This document shows positions 8,597 through 16,897 of a stretch of DNA of 64,000 bases, piece after piece. The position numbers were made by a program, and so were the translations under genes. The notes beneath the pieces are model-generated. The model did not search any database, was not told the DNA's origin, and saw only the letters and a list, made by a program, of their open reading frames with translations. Location of the stretch: contig UBYA01000029.1 in NCBI GenBank assembly GCA_900469615.1, positions 1-64,000 of the forward strand. The letters are read 5' to 3'. Within the stretch, counting starts at the first letter, position 1, and each line of letters starts with the position of its first letter. Origin of the DNA: Hyphomicrobiales bacterium (GTDB taxonomy: Bacteria; Pseudomonadota; Alphaproteobacteria; Rhizobiales; Rhizobiaceae).

Positions 8597-9961
8597 TCAC
8601 CAACCGGTCTGACCCGGCCTCAAACGATCCTTGATATGTTCGGTAGCAACGTGGGCGTAATGCTTCTCGATCATCTGTAATGAGGTGCGCGTGTTCAGCG
8701 CCACGTCATATATTGATGCGCCTTTAATAAGCATTGCAGAGATATAATAATGGCGTAACGAATATGGAGTTCGACGGACACCTCTGTAGTCGTATTCAAG
8801 GCCGGCGGCCTTCAGTAGCTCGTTGAAGCTACGTTTGAAGGATAGGATTTGCTTTCCGTCTGCATCTGCGAATACAGGATCGCCGTCTTCAGGCTCCCGT
8901 CCTAACTCTTTTTCGAACACATCCCAAAGCATGGAGAGTGCCGGGATAACGTCGAGAAGCGGGATTGAAGTGCCATGTTTACCCTTGCCGCGTACTTGCA
9001 AGCGAACATCCTGCTCTCCGATCGGCCTCTGCCTGCACTCGCGGAAACCAATAATATTGGCCCAGGTAAGGTTTTTAGCTTCCGTTGGCCTCATGCCTGA
9101 ATGCGCCATGATCTCGATATAACAGTAGAGGCGAATGCGATCCGTCTTGATGTTTTTCGGCGTCAATTTTATCGTCCATTCGCGCCCACCCTTGGCCTTT
9201 ATATCCTTAGTCTTCGGCTGGAGTTCGGATATGCGTGCAAGCGCCATGTTGAACAACTTTTCGTATTCCTCCGGCGTGAAGCCGGGGCGGCGATTTTCGG
9301 TGCGTTTACGCACCACCGGATTGGGAATGACGATCTGCTGACAATACCCCCAACGCACAGCCTGCTGAAACAGGCTACGGACGATGACCATCTCTCCCTT
9401 AATCGTGCTGAGCGATGCGATCTTGCGCGGAGCGGGACGGCTGAACACGCGGCCGTCTTCTCGCTCGACGCGAATCTTTTCGATCTCGCCGCCGGGGCCT
9501 GACGTCCAGTAGCCCTTGCGCCACTCCAGATAGCGTTCGATGTCAGGCGGGGTGATTTTGTCGATCGGCTTGTCGCCGAAATAGCCGATCAGAAACCGCC
9601 TAATCTTAGGTGGCCAAAAATATGCGTGATCGGTGCTACGTTCTTTGCGCTCGACTTCCGCTTCAATTGTCTTGATAAATTCTTCGGCCACCGCGCTGAA
9701 GGCATGCTCAACAAGACTAAGGCCGAGTTTCAGGCGATAATTCTGCTCGTGCCAGATCTCATTTGCCCGGCGACGGGCTTCAGCCTCGTCGGATGTGCCG
9801 AGAGATTTTCTGATCTGGCGGCTGTCCATCGTGTAGCGCATCGACCAATTCGTGCCGTCTCGCTGGAAAAGCACAAAGGGGTCGTTGGATTGTTTGAAGC
9901 GCTGCAGCACGGGAACCGGGTCTCCAATGGTGTTACTACGGTAGGCAGTCCGCGCTAACAC
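8597..9961 (-). CDS. int: island integrase (tyrosine recombinase)
   Basis: The full-length tyrosine recombinase has up to 454 residues. An N-terminal DNA-binding part covers about residues 30-180. The catalytic domain follows with AHSGMRPTEAKNL (first arginine), SLRHYY (H-x-x-R region) and EKHYAHV (tyrosine nucleophile). It would insert and excise the island at the tRNA-Arg 3' end, whose intact copy lies 155 bases away. The frame opens with GTG at 9961 and no convincing ribosome site, so the true start may lie further in. It is convergent with the OLD-like gene. No excisionase gene is recognisable. Confidence 0.88.
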   Translation of the reverse strand: MLARTAYRSNTIGDPVPVLQRFKQSNDPFVLFQRDGTNWSMRYTMDSRQIRKSLGTSDEAEARRRANEIWHEQNYRLKLGLSLVEHAFSAVAEEFIKTIEAEVERKERSTDHAYFWPPKIRRFLIGYFGDKPIDKITPPDIERYLEWRKGYWTSGPGGEIEKIRVEREDGRVFSRPAPRKIASLSTIKGEMVIVRSLFQQAVRWGYCQQIVIPNPVVRKRTENRRPGFTPEEYEKLFNMALARISELQPKTKDIKAKGGREWTIKLTPKNIKTDRIRLYCYIEIMAHSGMRPTEAKNLTWANIIGFRECRQRPIGEQDVRLQVRGKGKHGTSIPLLDVIPALSMLWDVFEKELGREPEDGDPVFADADGKQILSFKRSFNELLKAAGLEYDYRGVRRTPYSLRHYYISAMLIKGASIYDVALNTRTSLQMIEKHYAHVATEHIKDRLRPGQTGW

Positions 9962-10051
9962 TGTGCTAACGCGGGCCGCGACCGAAAAACTTCGACATTG
10001 AAAACAAAGAGTTTTTCTCGGCAGGGTAAGCGTTGTGCTAACGCTGTGCTA
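9962..10051. repeat. candidate integrase arm-type sites
   Basis: The 11-mer TGTGCTAACGC occurs at 9962-9972 and again at 10034-10044, followed at once by a partial third copy (TGTGCTA, 10045-10051). They lie between the integrase gene and the tRNA core site, where integrases of this family bind arm-type repeats. That role is inferred from position only. Confidence 0.4.
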
Positions 10052-10116
10052 CCAATATTGCCATTCCAAGGGAGGGCAAGAGAAGGCTGATAAATCAATG
10101 ATTTTAAGAGGTTAGT

Positions 10117-10161
10117 TGGCGCACCCGACAGGATTCGAACCTGTGACCTTTGGAATCGGAA
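10117..10161. repeat. att repeat, proximal copy inside tRNA-Arg
   Basis: This exact 45-base copy of 278-322 is the part of the intact tRNA gene restored or kept on integration. Sequence identity ends at 10161/322, inside the anticodon loop. Confidence 0.9.
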
Positions 10162-10193
10162 TCCAACACTCTATCCAGCTGAGCTACGGGTGC
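10117..10193 (-). tRNA. tRNA-Arg (anticodon CCG)
   Basis: The 77-base gene on the minus strand folds as a cloverleaf. Acceptor strands GCACCCG and CGGGTGC pair fully. The D arm contains AGCTCAGCTGGATAGAG, the anticodon stem is TTGGA/TCCAA with loop TTCCGAT, and the T arm is CAGGTTCGAATCCTG. The CCA end is encoded in the DNA. Anticodon CCG reads the arginine codon CGG. Its 3' part served as the insertion site of the island and is duplicated at 278-322. Confidence 0.95.
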
Positions 10194-10293
10194 ATGCCGT
10201 GGCGATTTGAATCGCCTGTCCGATGGCTGGTTCTTAGCTCAGGAAACGTTTGGCTTCAATGAGGAAAATTCAGATCGGACGTTTTAGCGGGAT

Positions 10294-10328
10294 GAGGCCG
10301 CGGGTTTTGGCGCGCGGCCTCGTTTTTT
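10294..10328 (+). terminator. hairpin with T-run between tRNA-Arg and xylG
   Basis: The stem GAGGCCGCG (10294-10302) pairs with CGCGGCCTC (10313-10321) and is followed by G and six T on the plus strand. The T-run suits plus-strand transcripts, although the nearest upstream plus-strand gene is in the island. On the minus strand it follows xylG, where it lacks a T-run, so its use there is doubtful. Confidence 0.5.
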
Positions 10329-10343
10329 ATCGGCGGTGCCGGC

Positions 10344-11126
10344 TCATTCCCGCATCGCGCCGGGGCCGGGGGTGGCCTTTGGGGGCACCTTGCCGAGGAT
10401 GATCATGCCGAGGACCTCGTCCTTGGTGACGTCTTCGGTGCGGGCATGGCCGACGACCTGGCCGTTCTTCATGACCGACACGCGGTCGGCGAGATCGAAG
10501 ACGTCGTGGATGTCGTGGCTGATGAGGAAGATGCCGATGCCTTCCTTCTTCAGCTGCTTGATCAGCTCGCCGACCTGCGCCGTCTCCTGGGGGCCGAGGG
10601 CCGCGGTCGGCTCGTCCATGATCAGGATGCGGGCATCGAACAGGATGGCGCGGGCGATCGCGACCGACTGGCGCTGGCCGCCGGAAAGGGCCTTCACCGG
10701 CTCCTTGAAGCGCTTGAAGTTGGGGTTGAGGCGCCCCATCACCTCGCGGGCCTTGGCTTCCATGGCGACATCGTCGAGCGTGCCCCAGCGGGTTTGCAGC
10801 TCGCGGCCGAGGTAGAGGTTGGCGGCGGCGTCGACATTGTCGGCGACGGCGAGCGTCTGGTAGATCGTCTCGATGCCGTATTTCTTGGCGTCGCGCGGGC
10901 TGCGGATGTCGGCGGGCTCGCCGTTGATCAGAATATCGCCGCTATCGCGCTTGTAGGCGCCGGAGAGGATCTTGATCAGCGTCGACTTGCCGGCTCCGTT
11001 ATGGCCGAGCAGCGCGACGACTTCACCGGGGTAGAGCTCTACCGAGGCGTTGTCCACTGCGTGGATGCCGCCGAAGGAGATGGAAATGTTCTTCATTTCC
11101 ACAAGCGGAGTGGTTTGATCCGTCAT
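10344..11126 (-). CDS. xylG: D-xylose ABC transporter ATP-binding protein
   Basis: This 260-residue single-domain ATPase has GHNGAGKST (Walker A), LSGGQRQSV (ABC signature), ILIMDEPTAALG (Walker B and D-loop) and the H-loop in LISHDIHD. It powers xylose import through XylH with XylF as periplasmic receptor. Rhizobial XylG and FrcA have one ATPase domain, unlike the double-domain E. coli XylG, and this length fits the rhizobial form. It is the last gene of xylF-xylH-xylG and starts 15 bases after xylH ends. Confidence 0.88.
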   Translation of the reverse strand: MTDQTTPLVEMKNISISFGGIHAVDNASVELYPGEVVALLGHNGAGKSTLIKILSGAYKRDSGDILINGEPADIRSPRDAKKYGIETIYQTLAVADNVDAAANLYLGRELQTRWGTLDDVAMEAKAREVMGRLNPNFKRFKEPVKALSGGQRQSVAIARAILFDARILIMDEPTAALGPQETAQVGELIKQLKKEGIGIFLISHDIHDVFDLADRVSVMKNGQVVGHARTEDVTKDEVLGMIILGKVPPKATPGPGAMRE

Positions 11127-11141
11127 GGTTCAGAATTCCTT

Positions 11142-12455
11142 TTACTTGGCGCGCGAGCGATAGACGATGTCGAGCCAGACGGCGATGACGAGCACGACGC
11201 CGACGACGACGTTCTGGATCGGCGTATCGACGTTGGCGAGCCCCATGCCCGACTGCAGCGACTGCATGACCAGGGCGCCGATCATGGCGCCGGCGATGGT
11301 GCCGCTGCCGCCCGCGAGCGACGTGCCGCCGATGACGGCCGCAGCGATGGTGAAGAGCTCGTAGGTCGTGCCCTGCGAATTGGCGGCGGCGTTCAGGCGG
11401 GCCGTGGAGATGGCCGCGGCGACGGCTGCAAGCAAGCCCATCAGCGCGAAGATGCGCACCGTCACCCAGCGGGTCTTGATGCCGGCGAGTTCGGCCGCTT
11501 CCGGATTGCCGCCGATCGCGAAGACATAGCGGCCGAAGCGCAGGCGCGTGGCGATGAAGGTCATGACGATGCCGATGCCGACTGCGATGAGCACGGGGAC
11601 GGCGATGCCATAGGGAATATCGAGCCCGGTTTCCGGCCAGGGGATATTGTGTTCCGTCGCGTATTTTTTCGCGATGCCGACGGGCCAGTAATAGATATTG
11701 AAGACGTAGATCGTGCCGAGCACCAGCGCCGAGCCGAGGATGGCGAGGAAATATTCGGCCCAGAGCGGACGGCGCGGGAAGTTGAAGCGCTTGCGCTGGT
11801 GACGCTCGCCGACAATGCCCAGAACGATCATCACGCAGGCAAGGACGCCGAGAATCCAGCTCCAGGTGGCGCCGATCGAGCCTTCGGCACCGCCGCCCAT
11901 GATGCGGAACGTGACGTCGAGCGGAGCGACCGTCTGGCCGCTGGTGACGTACCAGGCAAGGCCACGCCAGGCGAGAAAGCCGCCGAGGGTGACGATGAAG
12001 GAGGGAACCTTGAAGAAAGCGATGATCACGCCCTGGAAAGTACCGAGCAAGGTGCCGACGACCAGGCCGCAGGCGAGCGTGATGACCCAGGTCCACGCAC
12101 TGTCGAAGCCGAGATAGGTCGGCAGGAACTTGGCCTGGATGACGCCCATGACCATAGCCACGAAGCCCAGCAGCGAGCCGACGGAAAGGTCGATGTTGCG
12201 GGTGACGATGACGAGCACCATGCCGGTGGCGAGCACGGCGATCTCGCAGGTCTGGACGGAGAGGTTCCAGAGGTTTCGCGGCGTCAGGAAGAGGCCGCCG
12301 GTATAGAGGTCGAAGCCGATCCAGATGATCAGCAGCGCGCCGACCATGCCGAGCAGGCGGGTATCGATTTCGGTGGCGCGCAGGAAGCGCGTGATCACGC
12401 CTTCTTCTGCATTGCGCGGGCCGCTCGATGTTGTGGAGTGTGTCATGTCGGCCAT
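11142..12455 (-). CDS. xylH: D-xylose ABC transporter permease
   Basis: This 437-residue integral membrane protein of the ribose/xylose permease family (BPD_transp_2) has about ten hydrophobic segments. It includes the family hallmarks TRNIDLSVGSLLGF and AAVIGGTSLAGGSGTIAGAMIGA. It forms the channel of the xylose importer. The start MADMTHS at 12455 was preferred because GGGAG lies upstream. An upstream in-frame start adds 15 unlikely residues. It lies between xylF, from which it is separated by a 295-base gap holding a hairpin, and xylG. Confidence 0.88.
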   Translation of the reverse strand: MADMTHSTTSSGPRNAEEGVITRFLRATEIDTRLLGMVGALLIIWIGFDLYTGGLFLTPRNLWNLSVQTCEIAVLATGMVLVIVTRNIDLSVGSLLGFVAMVMGVIQAKFLPTYLGFDSAWTWVITLACGLVVGTLLGTFQGVIIAFFKVPSFIVTLGGFLAWRGLAWYVTSGQTVAPLDVTFRIMGGGAEGSIGATWSWILGVLACVMIVLGIVGERHQRKRFNFPRRPLWAEYFLAILGSALVLGTIYVFNIYYWPVGIAKKYATEHNIPWPETGLDIPYGIAVPVLIAVGIGIVMTFIATRLRFGRYVFAIGGNPEAAELAGIKTRWVTVRIFALMGLLAAVAAAISTARLNAAANSQGTTYELFTIAAAVIGGTSLAGGSGTIAGAMIGALVMQSLQSGMGLANVDTPIQNVVVGVVLVIAVWLDIVYRSRAK

Positions 12456-12683
12456 CGCTTTGCCGTTCTCCCACTGTTGGGCGCAGGCCCGCGAAAGCAC
12501 AGAGGCTATCCGCCGGCAGTATCCGCGCTGGTCTCAATAGACGTCATCGCTCGCCCATCCGGTCTTCGTCCGGTTCCATGGCCGCCATCCGGCGGGCCGG
12601 GCGTATATGCGATGACGCAACTCAATACGGGAAATCGACGCCCCGTTCCAGGCGGGGTTGTTGTCTGTTTCCTATCCGCGTTC

Positions 12684-12713
12684 GACGCCGCAATGGAAGC
12701 CCTTTGCGGCGTC
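12684..12713 (-). promoter_or_regulatory. intercistronic hairpin between xylF and xylH
   Basis: The perfect 10-bp stem GACGCCGCAA (12684-12693) and TTGCGGCGTC (12704-12713) with a 10-base loop lies 38 bases past the xylF stop. No T-run follows on the minus strand. Such hairpins commonly protect the abundant receptor mRNA so that the receptor is made in excess over permease and ATPase. That role is inferred here. Confidence 0.5.
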
Positions 12714-12750
12714 GGCATTATCGTCGGGTCAACCCGTCAAGCTTTCGTGC

Positions 12751-13791
12751 TTACTTGCAGGCAGCAACGCTGCCGGCCTTGACACCCTGGCAGGCTTCAG
12801 CCTTGGAGATCCAGCCGGCGTCGATGACGACGTTCAGGTTGTCCTTGGTGATGGCGATCGGGGTCAGGAACACGGACTTCATCGGAACATGCTTCGGACC
12901 GCCGGTGAAGGTCTGGACGCCGGAAATCTGGTCCATCGTCTTGCCCTTGGCGAGGTCGATGGCGATTTCAGCGGCGCGCTTGCCGAGTTCGCGCGAGTCC
13001 TTCCAGACGGAAACGGTCTGCGTGCCGAGCGCGATGCGGTTCAGCGCGGCCTTGTCGGCGTCCTGGCCGGAAACCGGCACGGAACCGGCCAGGCCCTGGG
13101 CGTCGAGAGCGGCAACGGCGCCGCCGGCGGTGCCGTCGTTGGAGGCGACGACCGCATCAACCTTGTTGTTGTTGGCGGTCAGGAACTGTTCCATGTTGCG
13201 CTGCGCGTTCTGCGGCAGCCAGCCGTCCGTGTAGGCTTCGCCGACGTTCTTGATCTTGCCGGCGTCGATGGAGGGCTTCAGCACTTCCATCTGGCCGGAG
13301 AAGAGAAAGTCGGCGTTCGGGTCGGACGAGGAGCCCTTGATAAAGACGTAGTTGCCTTCCGGCTTGGCCTTCAGCACTTCGCGAGCCTGCATGCGGCCCA
13401 CTTCCTTGTTGTCGAAGGTGATGTAGAAGGCGGCCGGATTTTCGATCAGGCGGTCGTAGCCGACAACCGGAATGCCTTCGTCGGCGGCCTTTTCAACGGC
13501 CGGGCCGATGGCGTCCGAGTCCTGAGCGAGAATGATGAGAGCGTTGGCGCCCTGGGAAATCAGGGATTCAACGTCGGTCAGCTGCTTGGAAGCGGAAGAC
13601 TGGGCGTCGGCGGAAATGTACTTGGCGCCGACCGATGCGAGCGCCTTCTTGATGGCGGCTTCGTCGGTCTTCCAGCGCTCTTCCTGGAAGTTCGACCATG
13701 AAACGCCGACGACGAGATCCTTGGCGAAGGCTGCCGTCTGCATGGTCAAAACGATGGCCGCGCCCGCAGCCAGCTTGATGAAAGCTTTCAT
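12751..13791 (-). CDS. xylF: D-xylose-binding periplasmic protein
   Basis: This 346-residue periplasmic receptor has a signal peptide (MKAFIKLAAGAAIVLTMQTA, cleaved near AFA-KD). Features of XylF are the LVVGVSW start of the mature protein, the VGYDRLIENP stretch, ASNDGTAGGAVAALDAQGL and VSGQDADKAALNRI. It delivers xylose to XylHG. The ATG at 13791 has GGGAGGATA just upstream. The in-frame extension above it has no ribosome site and would hide the signal peptide. It is divergent from the ROK regulator, with a palindromic operator candidate between them. Confidence 0.9.
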   Translation of the reverse strand: MKAFIKLAAGAAIVLTMQTAAFAKDLVVGVSWSNFQEERWKTDEAAIKKALASVGAKYISADAQSSASKQLTDVESLISQGANALIILAQDSDAIGPAVEKAADEGIPVVGYDRLIENPAAFYITFDNKEVGRMQAREVLKAKPEGNYVFIKGSSSDPNADFLFSGQMEVLKPSIDAGKIKNVGEAYTDGWLPQNAQRNMEQFLTANNNKVDAVVASNDGTAGGAVAALDAQGLAGSVPVSGQDADKAALNRIALGTQTVSVWKDSRELGKRAAEIAIDLAKGKTMDQISGVQTFTGGPKHVPMKSVFLTPIAITKDNLNVVIDAGWISKAEACQGVKAGSVAACK

Positions 13792-13878
13792 ATTATCCTC
13801 CCGAGTGAATGCGACCGCACGTATCCTGAACTCCCGTCGGTCGCGGCGATAATGCTGACGAAAAACACCTTGGATTTT

Positions 13879-13897
13879 TTTCTCGACAGTCGAGAAA
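13879..13897. promoter_or_regulatory. candidate ROK/XylR operator
   Basis: The 19-base perfect palindrome TTTCTCGACAGTCGAGAAA (9+1+9) lies between divergent xylF and the ROK gene, 88 bases before the xylF start codon. Its place and symmetry suit a repressor site controlling xylFHG and the regulator itself. Binding is inferred. Confidence 0.6.
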
Positions 13898-14015
13898 TTT
13901 AGTGTCAGAGATTTTTTCAACTGTCAACACCCGTACTAACAGCTTTCATTGGTCACCCGAAAAGAGCTATTAGGAGCTGCGGAGAGGGAGGGTTGAATGA
14001 GCGGGGAGCTTGCCT

Positions 14016-15257
14016 ATGCTGGCCAAATCGAGCACCGAATTGGTCCGTCAAAAGAACAGCGCCTTGGTTTTGTCGGCATTGCGCCGGCACGGCCCGCTTG
14101 CCCATACCGAGCTTTCTGACTTCACCAAGCTTTCGTCTGCGACCGTCTCGGTCATCACCGCCGACCTGGAGCGGGCGCAGATCATCGAAAAGGCGGAGCA
14201 GCAGGCTGCCAGCGGCCGCGGGCGGCCGCGCGTGCTGTTTTCGCAGCGGCGCGATTGCGGCTATCTGATCGTCGTCGTCATCTCTTCGGATGCCGTGCAA
14301 TACTCTCTCGTGGATTATACCGGGCGTCTCATCGACCGGTTTACCGAGGACAGGCAGCAGAACGTCGCAGGCGTCGACCATTTCGTGGCGGGAATGCGCG
14401 ACGCGCTGAACCGGATCGTTGCCCGCTCGCAATTGTCGCGCGACAAGGTGCTGATGATCTCGATCAGCAGCAAGGGGCTTGTCGATGTCTCGGAGCCGGT
14501 GCTGCGATGGTCGCCGATCTTCGGGCGGGACGAGATCGATTTCGCGGCCGTGTTTCGCGACGAATGGCTGGCACAGATCATTCTCGGCAACGAGACGCTG
14601 TTGGTCGCCGCGGCTCTCGGGCGGCAGGAGGAAATCAGCAAGGGCGGCGATTTCCGCGCAATGGCGGCCCTGTCGCTTGGCCACAGCATCGGACTTGGCA
14701 TCGTACGGCGGGACCATGAGGGCAGTCATCAGATATCGGCGCCGAATTTCGGTCATATGATGCATGTGCCGGGCGGCGGCCTTTGCCGTTGCGGCGCGCG
14801 CGGATGCATCGAGGCCTATGCCGGCTTTTACGCCATGCTTCGCACGGCCTTCGACGTGCCGCTCGACACGATTCCCGCGAAATTCGTTCCGATCGCCGAG
14901 CTCGACAAGATCGCGGCGAGCGCACGCCATGGCGGGCGGCGCAATGTGCTCGCCTTCCGGCAGGCGGGGCTGGCGCTCGGCAACGGTCTCTCGCGCGTTT
15001 TGAGCCTGCATGAGCGGATGCCGATCGTCATCACCGGTCCGGGGGTGCGTTACTACGATCTCCTGATCGAGGGTATCACGGAAGGGCTGGCGGAATCGCA
15101 TGTCGTGCGCATGGAAGGCATGCCGGAGCTGCGCGTCGTCATCGACGAGCCGACGCTTGTCTTCGAAGGGCATCTGAACCGCGCGCTGTCGATCATCGAC
15201 AACGGCATCGTGAAGAGGGGAGCTACGGTCGTGGAGCTGCGCGGCGAGGCCGTTTGA
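14016..15257 (+). CDS. xylR: ROK-family transcriptional regulator of the xylose operon
   Basis: This 413-residue protein has an N-terminal winged helix-turn-helix (about residues 10-70, with SSATVSVITADLERAQII). A ROK sugar-kinase-like domain follows, including the zinc motif CRCGARGCIEAYAG near residues 255-268. ROK regulators of the XylR/NagC type repress sugar genes until the sugar binds. It is divergent from xylFHG, so it is probably their repressor. The ATG at 14016 was preferred because GGGGAG lies seven bases before it. A TTG at 14010 would be too close to that site. Confidence 0.82.
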   Translation: MLAKSSTELVRQKNSALVLSALRRHGPLAHTELSDFTKLSSATVSVITADLERAQIIEKAEQQAASGRGRPRVLFSQRRDCGYLIVVVISSDAVQYSLVDYTGRLIDRFTEDRQQNVAGVDHFVAGMRDALNRIVARSQLSRDKVLMISISSKGLVDVSEPVLRWSPIFGRDEIDFAAVFRDEWLAQIILGNETLLVAAALGRQEEISKGGDFRAMAALSLGHSIGLGIVRRDHEGSHQISAPNFGHMMHVPGGGLCRCGARGCIEAYAGFYAMLRTAFDVPLDTIPAKFVPIAELDKIAASARHGGRRNVLAFRQAGLALGNGLSRVLSLHERMPIVITGPGVRYYDLLIEGITEGLAESHVVRMEGMPELRVVIDEPTLVFEGHLNRALSIIDNGIVKRGATVVELRGEAV

Positions 15258-15359
15258 GGAGAGCGACGACGGGCTAAACCACTGCGCCCGGCGCAAGCTG
15301 CCCAATCCTCCGGAGTTTCAGATCAGACGCACAAGCCGCCCCCATGATGGGCCGCCGCA

Positions 15360-15983
15360 TCAATCCGCCGGACCCGGGTTTTGATCTTCGTCGCGGACGT
15401 ACAGGATGCGGTCGATCAATCCCCATTCCAGCGCCTCTTCCGCCGTCATGAAGTGGTCGCGATCCATGGCGCGGTCGAATTCCTCGTAGCTGCGCCCGCA
15501 ATGCTCCGCATAAAGCCGCGTCATGCGGTACTTGGTGCGCTTGATTTCCTCGGCGTGGATGAGCATGTCCGAGGCCTGACCCTGGAAGCCTCCCAGGGGT
15601 TGATGGATCAGGATGCTGGCGTTGGGCAGGGCGGCCCGCTGGCCGGGCTCGCCCGCCATCAGCAGGAACGATCCCATAGAGCGGGCAGTCCCCATGCAGA
15701 GCGTGTGCACGGGCGCGCGGATATAGCGCATGGTATCGTACATGGCAAAGCCGCTGGTGACGAGGCCGCCGGGCGAATTGACATAAAGGCTGATCGGCTT
15801 CTTCGGGCTCTCGGCTTCGAGGAACAGCAATTGCGCGCAGACGAGGGCCGAGACGGCATCGTTCACCTCGCCGTTCAGGAAGATGATTCTCTCGCGCAGC
15901 AGCCGGGAATAGATGTCGAAAGACCGCTCTCCCTTGCTGGATTGCTCGACGACCATGGGGACGAGTTGCATCGCTTCGCGCAT
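15360..15983 (-). CDS. clpP: ClpP-family serine protease paralogue
   Basis: This 207-residue protein keeps the ClpP triad: S102 in ARSMGSFLL, H127 in ILIHQPLGG and D176 in DRDHFM. The VNSPGG stretch of the substrate strand is also present. It should form the proteolytic barrel that works with a Clp ATPase. No clpX, clpA, tig or lon gene is adjacent, which marks it as one of the extra ClpP copies typical of rhizobia and not the clpP-clpX locus copy. The usual AASMG is ARSMG here. It is convergent with the ROK regulator. Confidence 0.85.
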   Translation of the reverse strand: MREAMQLVPMVVEQSSKGERSFDIYSRLLRERIIFLNGEVNDAVSALVCAQLLFLEAESPKKPISLYVNSPGGLVTSGFAMYDTMRYIRAPVHTLCMGTARSMGSFLLMAGEPGQRAALPNASILIHQPLGGFQGQASDMLIHAEEIKRTKYRMTRLYAEHCGRSYEEFDRAMDRDHFMTAEEALEWGLIDRILYVRDEDQNPGPAD

Positions 15984-16027
15984 CGGCGAACTCCAATGTT
16001 GATGAGATTGTTGGTGAGGGTGGTGCG

Positions 16028-16387
16028 TCAGGCGGCGCGCATGACGGAGACGCCGTTATCGTTCGCCGCGGCCTTCGCAGCCTTGCGGAGCCTTGCATCG
16101 TCCAGCTCGTGGATGATCCGCAGGCTCGTGCCGCCGTCCGCATTGGGGGCGAGCTGGAACGTCACGATGCTTTCGAGAAACGGTGGCGCGTCATCCCGCA
16201 GCCTGTAGCAGACCTCTTTGCCCGGTGTGACGGAGATCGCCTCGGGGTCGGCCAGGGCTTCCTTCGGCAGCCAGTTCTCCCGAAGCTCAGGAGTGCTGAC
16301 CGCGCGCCAGACCTTTTGCGGCGGTTCGCTGAGATCGTATTGCAGCTCGATACTGTTCTTCCGCTCCGGGATCGTCAGTCGGTTCAT
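16028..16387 (-). CDS. SRPBCC/AHSA1-domain protein
   Basis: This 119-residue protein of the START-like SRPBCC superfamily (Aha1-type) has the N-terminal pattern LSEPPQKVWRAVSTPELRENWL typical of the group. These proteins bind hydrophobic ligands and often accompany ArsR repressors. It starts with an ATGA overlap on the stop of the ArsR gene, so the two are translationally coupled and are probably a regulator-effector pair. Its ligand is unknown. Confidence 0.78.
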   Translation of the reverse strand: MNRLTIPERKNSIELQYDLSEPPQKVWRAVSTPELRENWLPKEALADPEAISVTPGKEVCYRLRDDAPPFLESIVTFQLAPNADGGTSLRIIHELDDARLRKAAKAAANDNGVSVMRAA

Positions 16388-16698
16388 TGATCCATATCCT
16401 TCAGCAAGACCTTGAGAGCTTCGATGCGGGCCGGCCAATAGGCGCGGTATTTCGCCAACCATTGAGCGATGAGGGCAAGCCCCTGCGGATCGACCTCGTA
16501 GTTCACGAACCGCCCCTGTCGTTCCTCCCTGACCAGTCCGGCGCCGCGCAGGACGCCGAGATGCTGGGACATTGCCGGCTGGCTGATATCCATGCCCTCG
16601 CGCAGGGCACTGGCATTCATGGCGCCTGCCGCCAGCTTTTCAAAGATGGCGCGGCGGGTCGGGTCTGCCAAAGCACGGAATATCTCGTTCTCTATCAT
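16384..16698 (-). CDS. ArsR-family transcriptional regulator
   Basis: This 104-residue winged-helix repressor has FRALADPTRRAIFEKL, the recognition helix ISQPAMSQHLGVLRGAGLV and the wing REERQGRFVNYEVDP. It lacks the metal-binding cysteines of ArsR/SmtB, fitting the ArsR-SRPBCC branch that senses other signals. The start MIENEIF was chosen at 16698. The frame is open upstream but gives no family sequence. It overlaps the SRPBCC gene by four bases and probably regulates its own operon. Confidence 0.82.
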   Translation of the reverse strand: MIENEIFRALADPTRRAIFEKLAAGAMNASALREGMDISQPAMSQHLGVLRGAGLVREERQGRFVNYEVDPQGLALIAQWLAKYRAYWPARIEALKVLLKDMDQ

Positions 16699-16821
16699 GG
16701 AAACAGATAAGCATGTACTTATGTGATTCGCAAGAGCTTTCCATTCCGGCCTGTGATCGATGGCTTGCGAGGCCGGTGCCCTGAGTGCCTTTGGCAAATC
16801 GCGACCATGCGTGGAGGCAAA

Positions 16822-16855
16822 GAAAAAGTCCGCCGCGAAGCGATTCGCGGCGGAC
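16822..16855 (-). terminator. intrinsic terminator of idhA
   Basis: The 12-bp stem GTCCGCCGCGAA (16828-16839) and TTCGCGGCGGAC (16844-16855) closes a 4-base loop. On the minus strand it is followed by a run of T (bases 16827-16822). It lies 43 bases past the idhA stop. Confidence 0.9.
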
Positions 16856-16897
16856 TTGACGGGAGGATCGTATCCTTTGGAAGGATCGGGTGGCTGC

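Larger units (their letters stand above)
278..10161. mobile_element. tRNA-Arg-integrated genomic island (about 9.8 kb)
   Basis: The element is bounded by an exact 45-base repeat (278-322 and 10117-10161) that is the 3' part of a tRNA-Arg(CCG) gene. The complete tRNA is on the right, and a tyrosine integrase gene begins about 155 bases inside it, the usual layout of tRNA-targeting integrative elements. Cargo genes are a nuclease-methylase, a specificity subunit, a HEPN protein, a second recombinase, a small conserved-looking protein and an OLD-like nuclease. Base composition is visibly AT-richer in the methylase, specificity and OLD genes than in the rest of the window. No conjugation or replication gene is present, so it would need outside help to move between cells. 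Confidence 0.85.

Noticed and set aside
10446..12782. 778-codon open frame on the plus strand opposite xylG and xylH
   Set aside because: It is composed of aspartate/glycine/arginine-rich low-complexity sequence typical of the reverse phase of GC-rich genes. The minus strand holds clear transporter genes.
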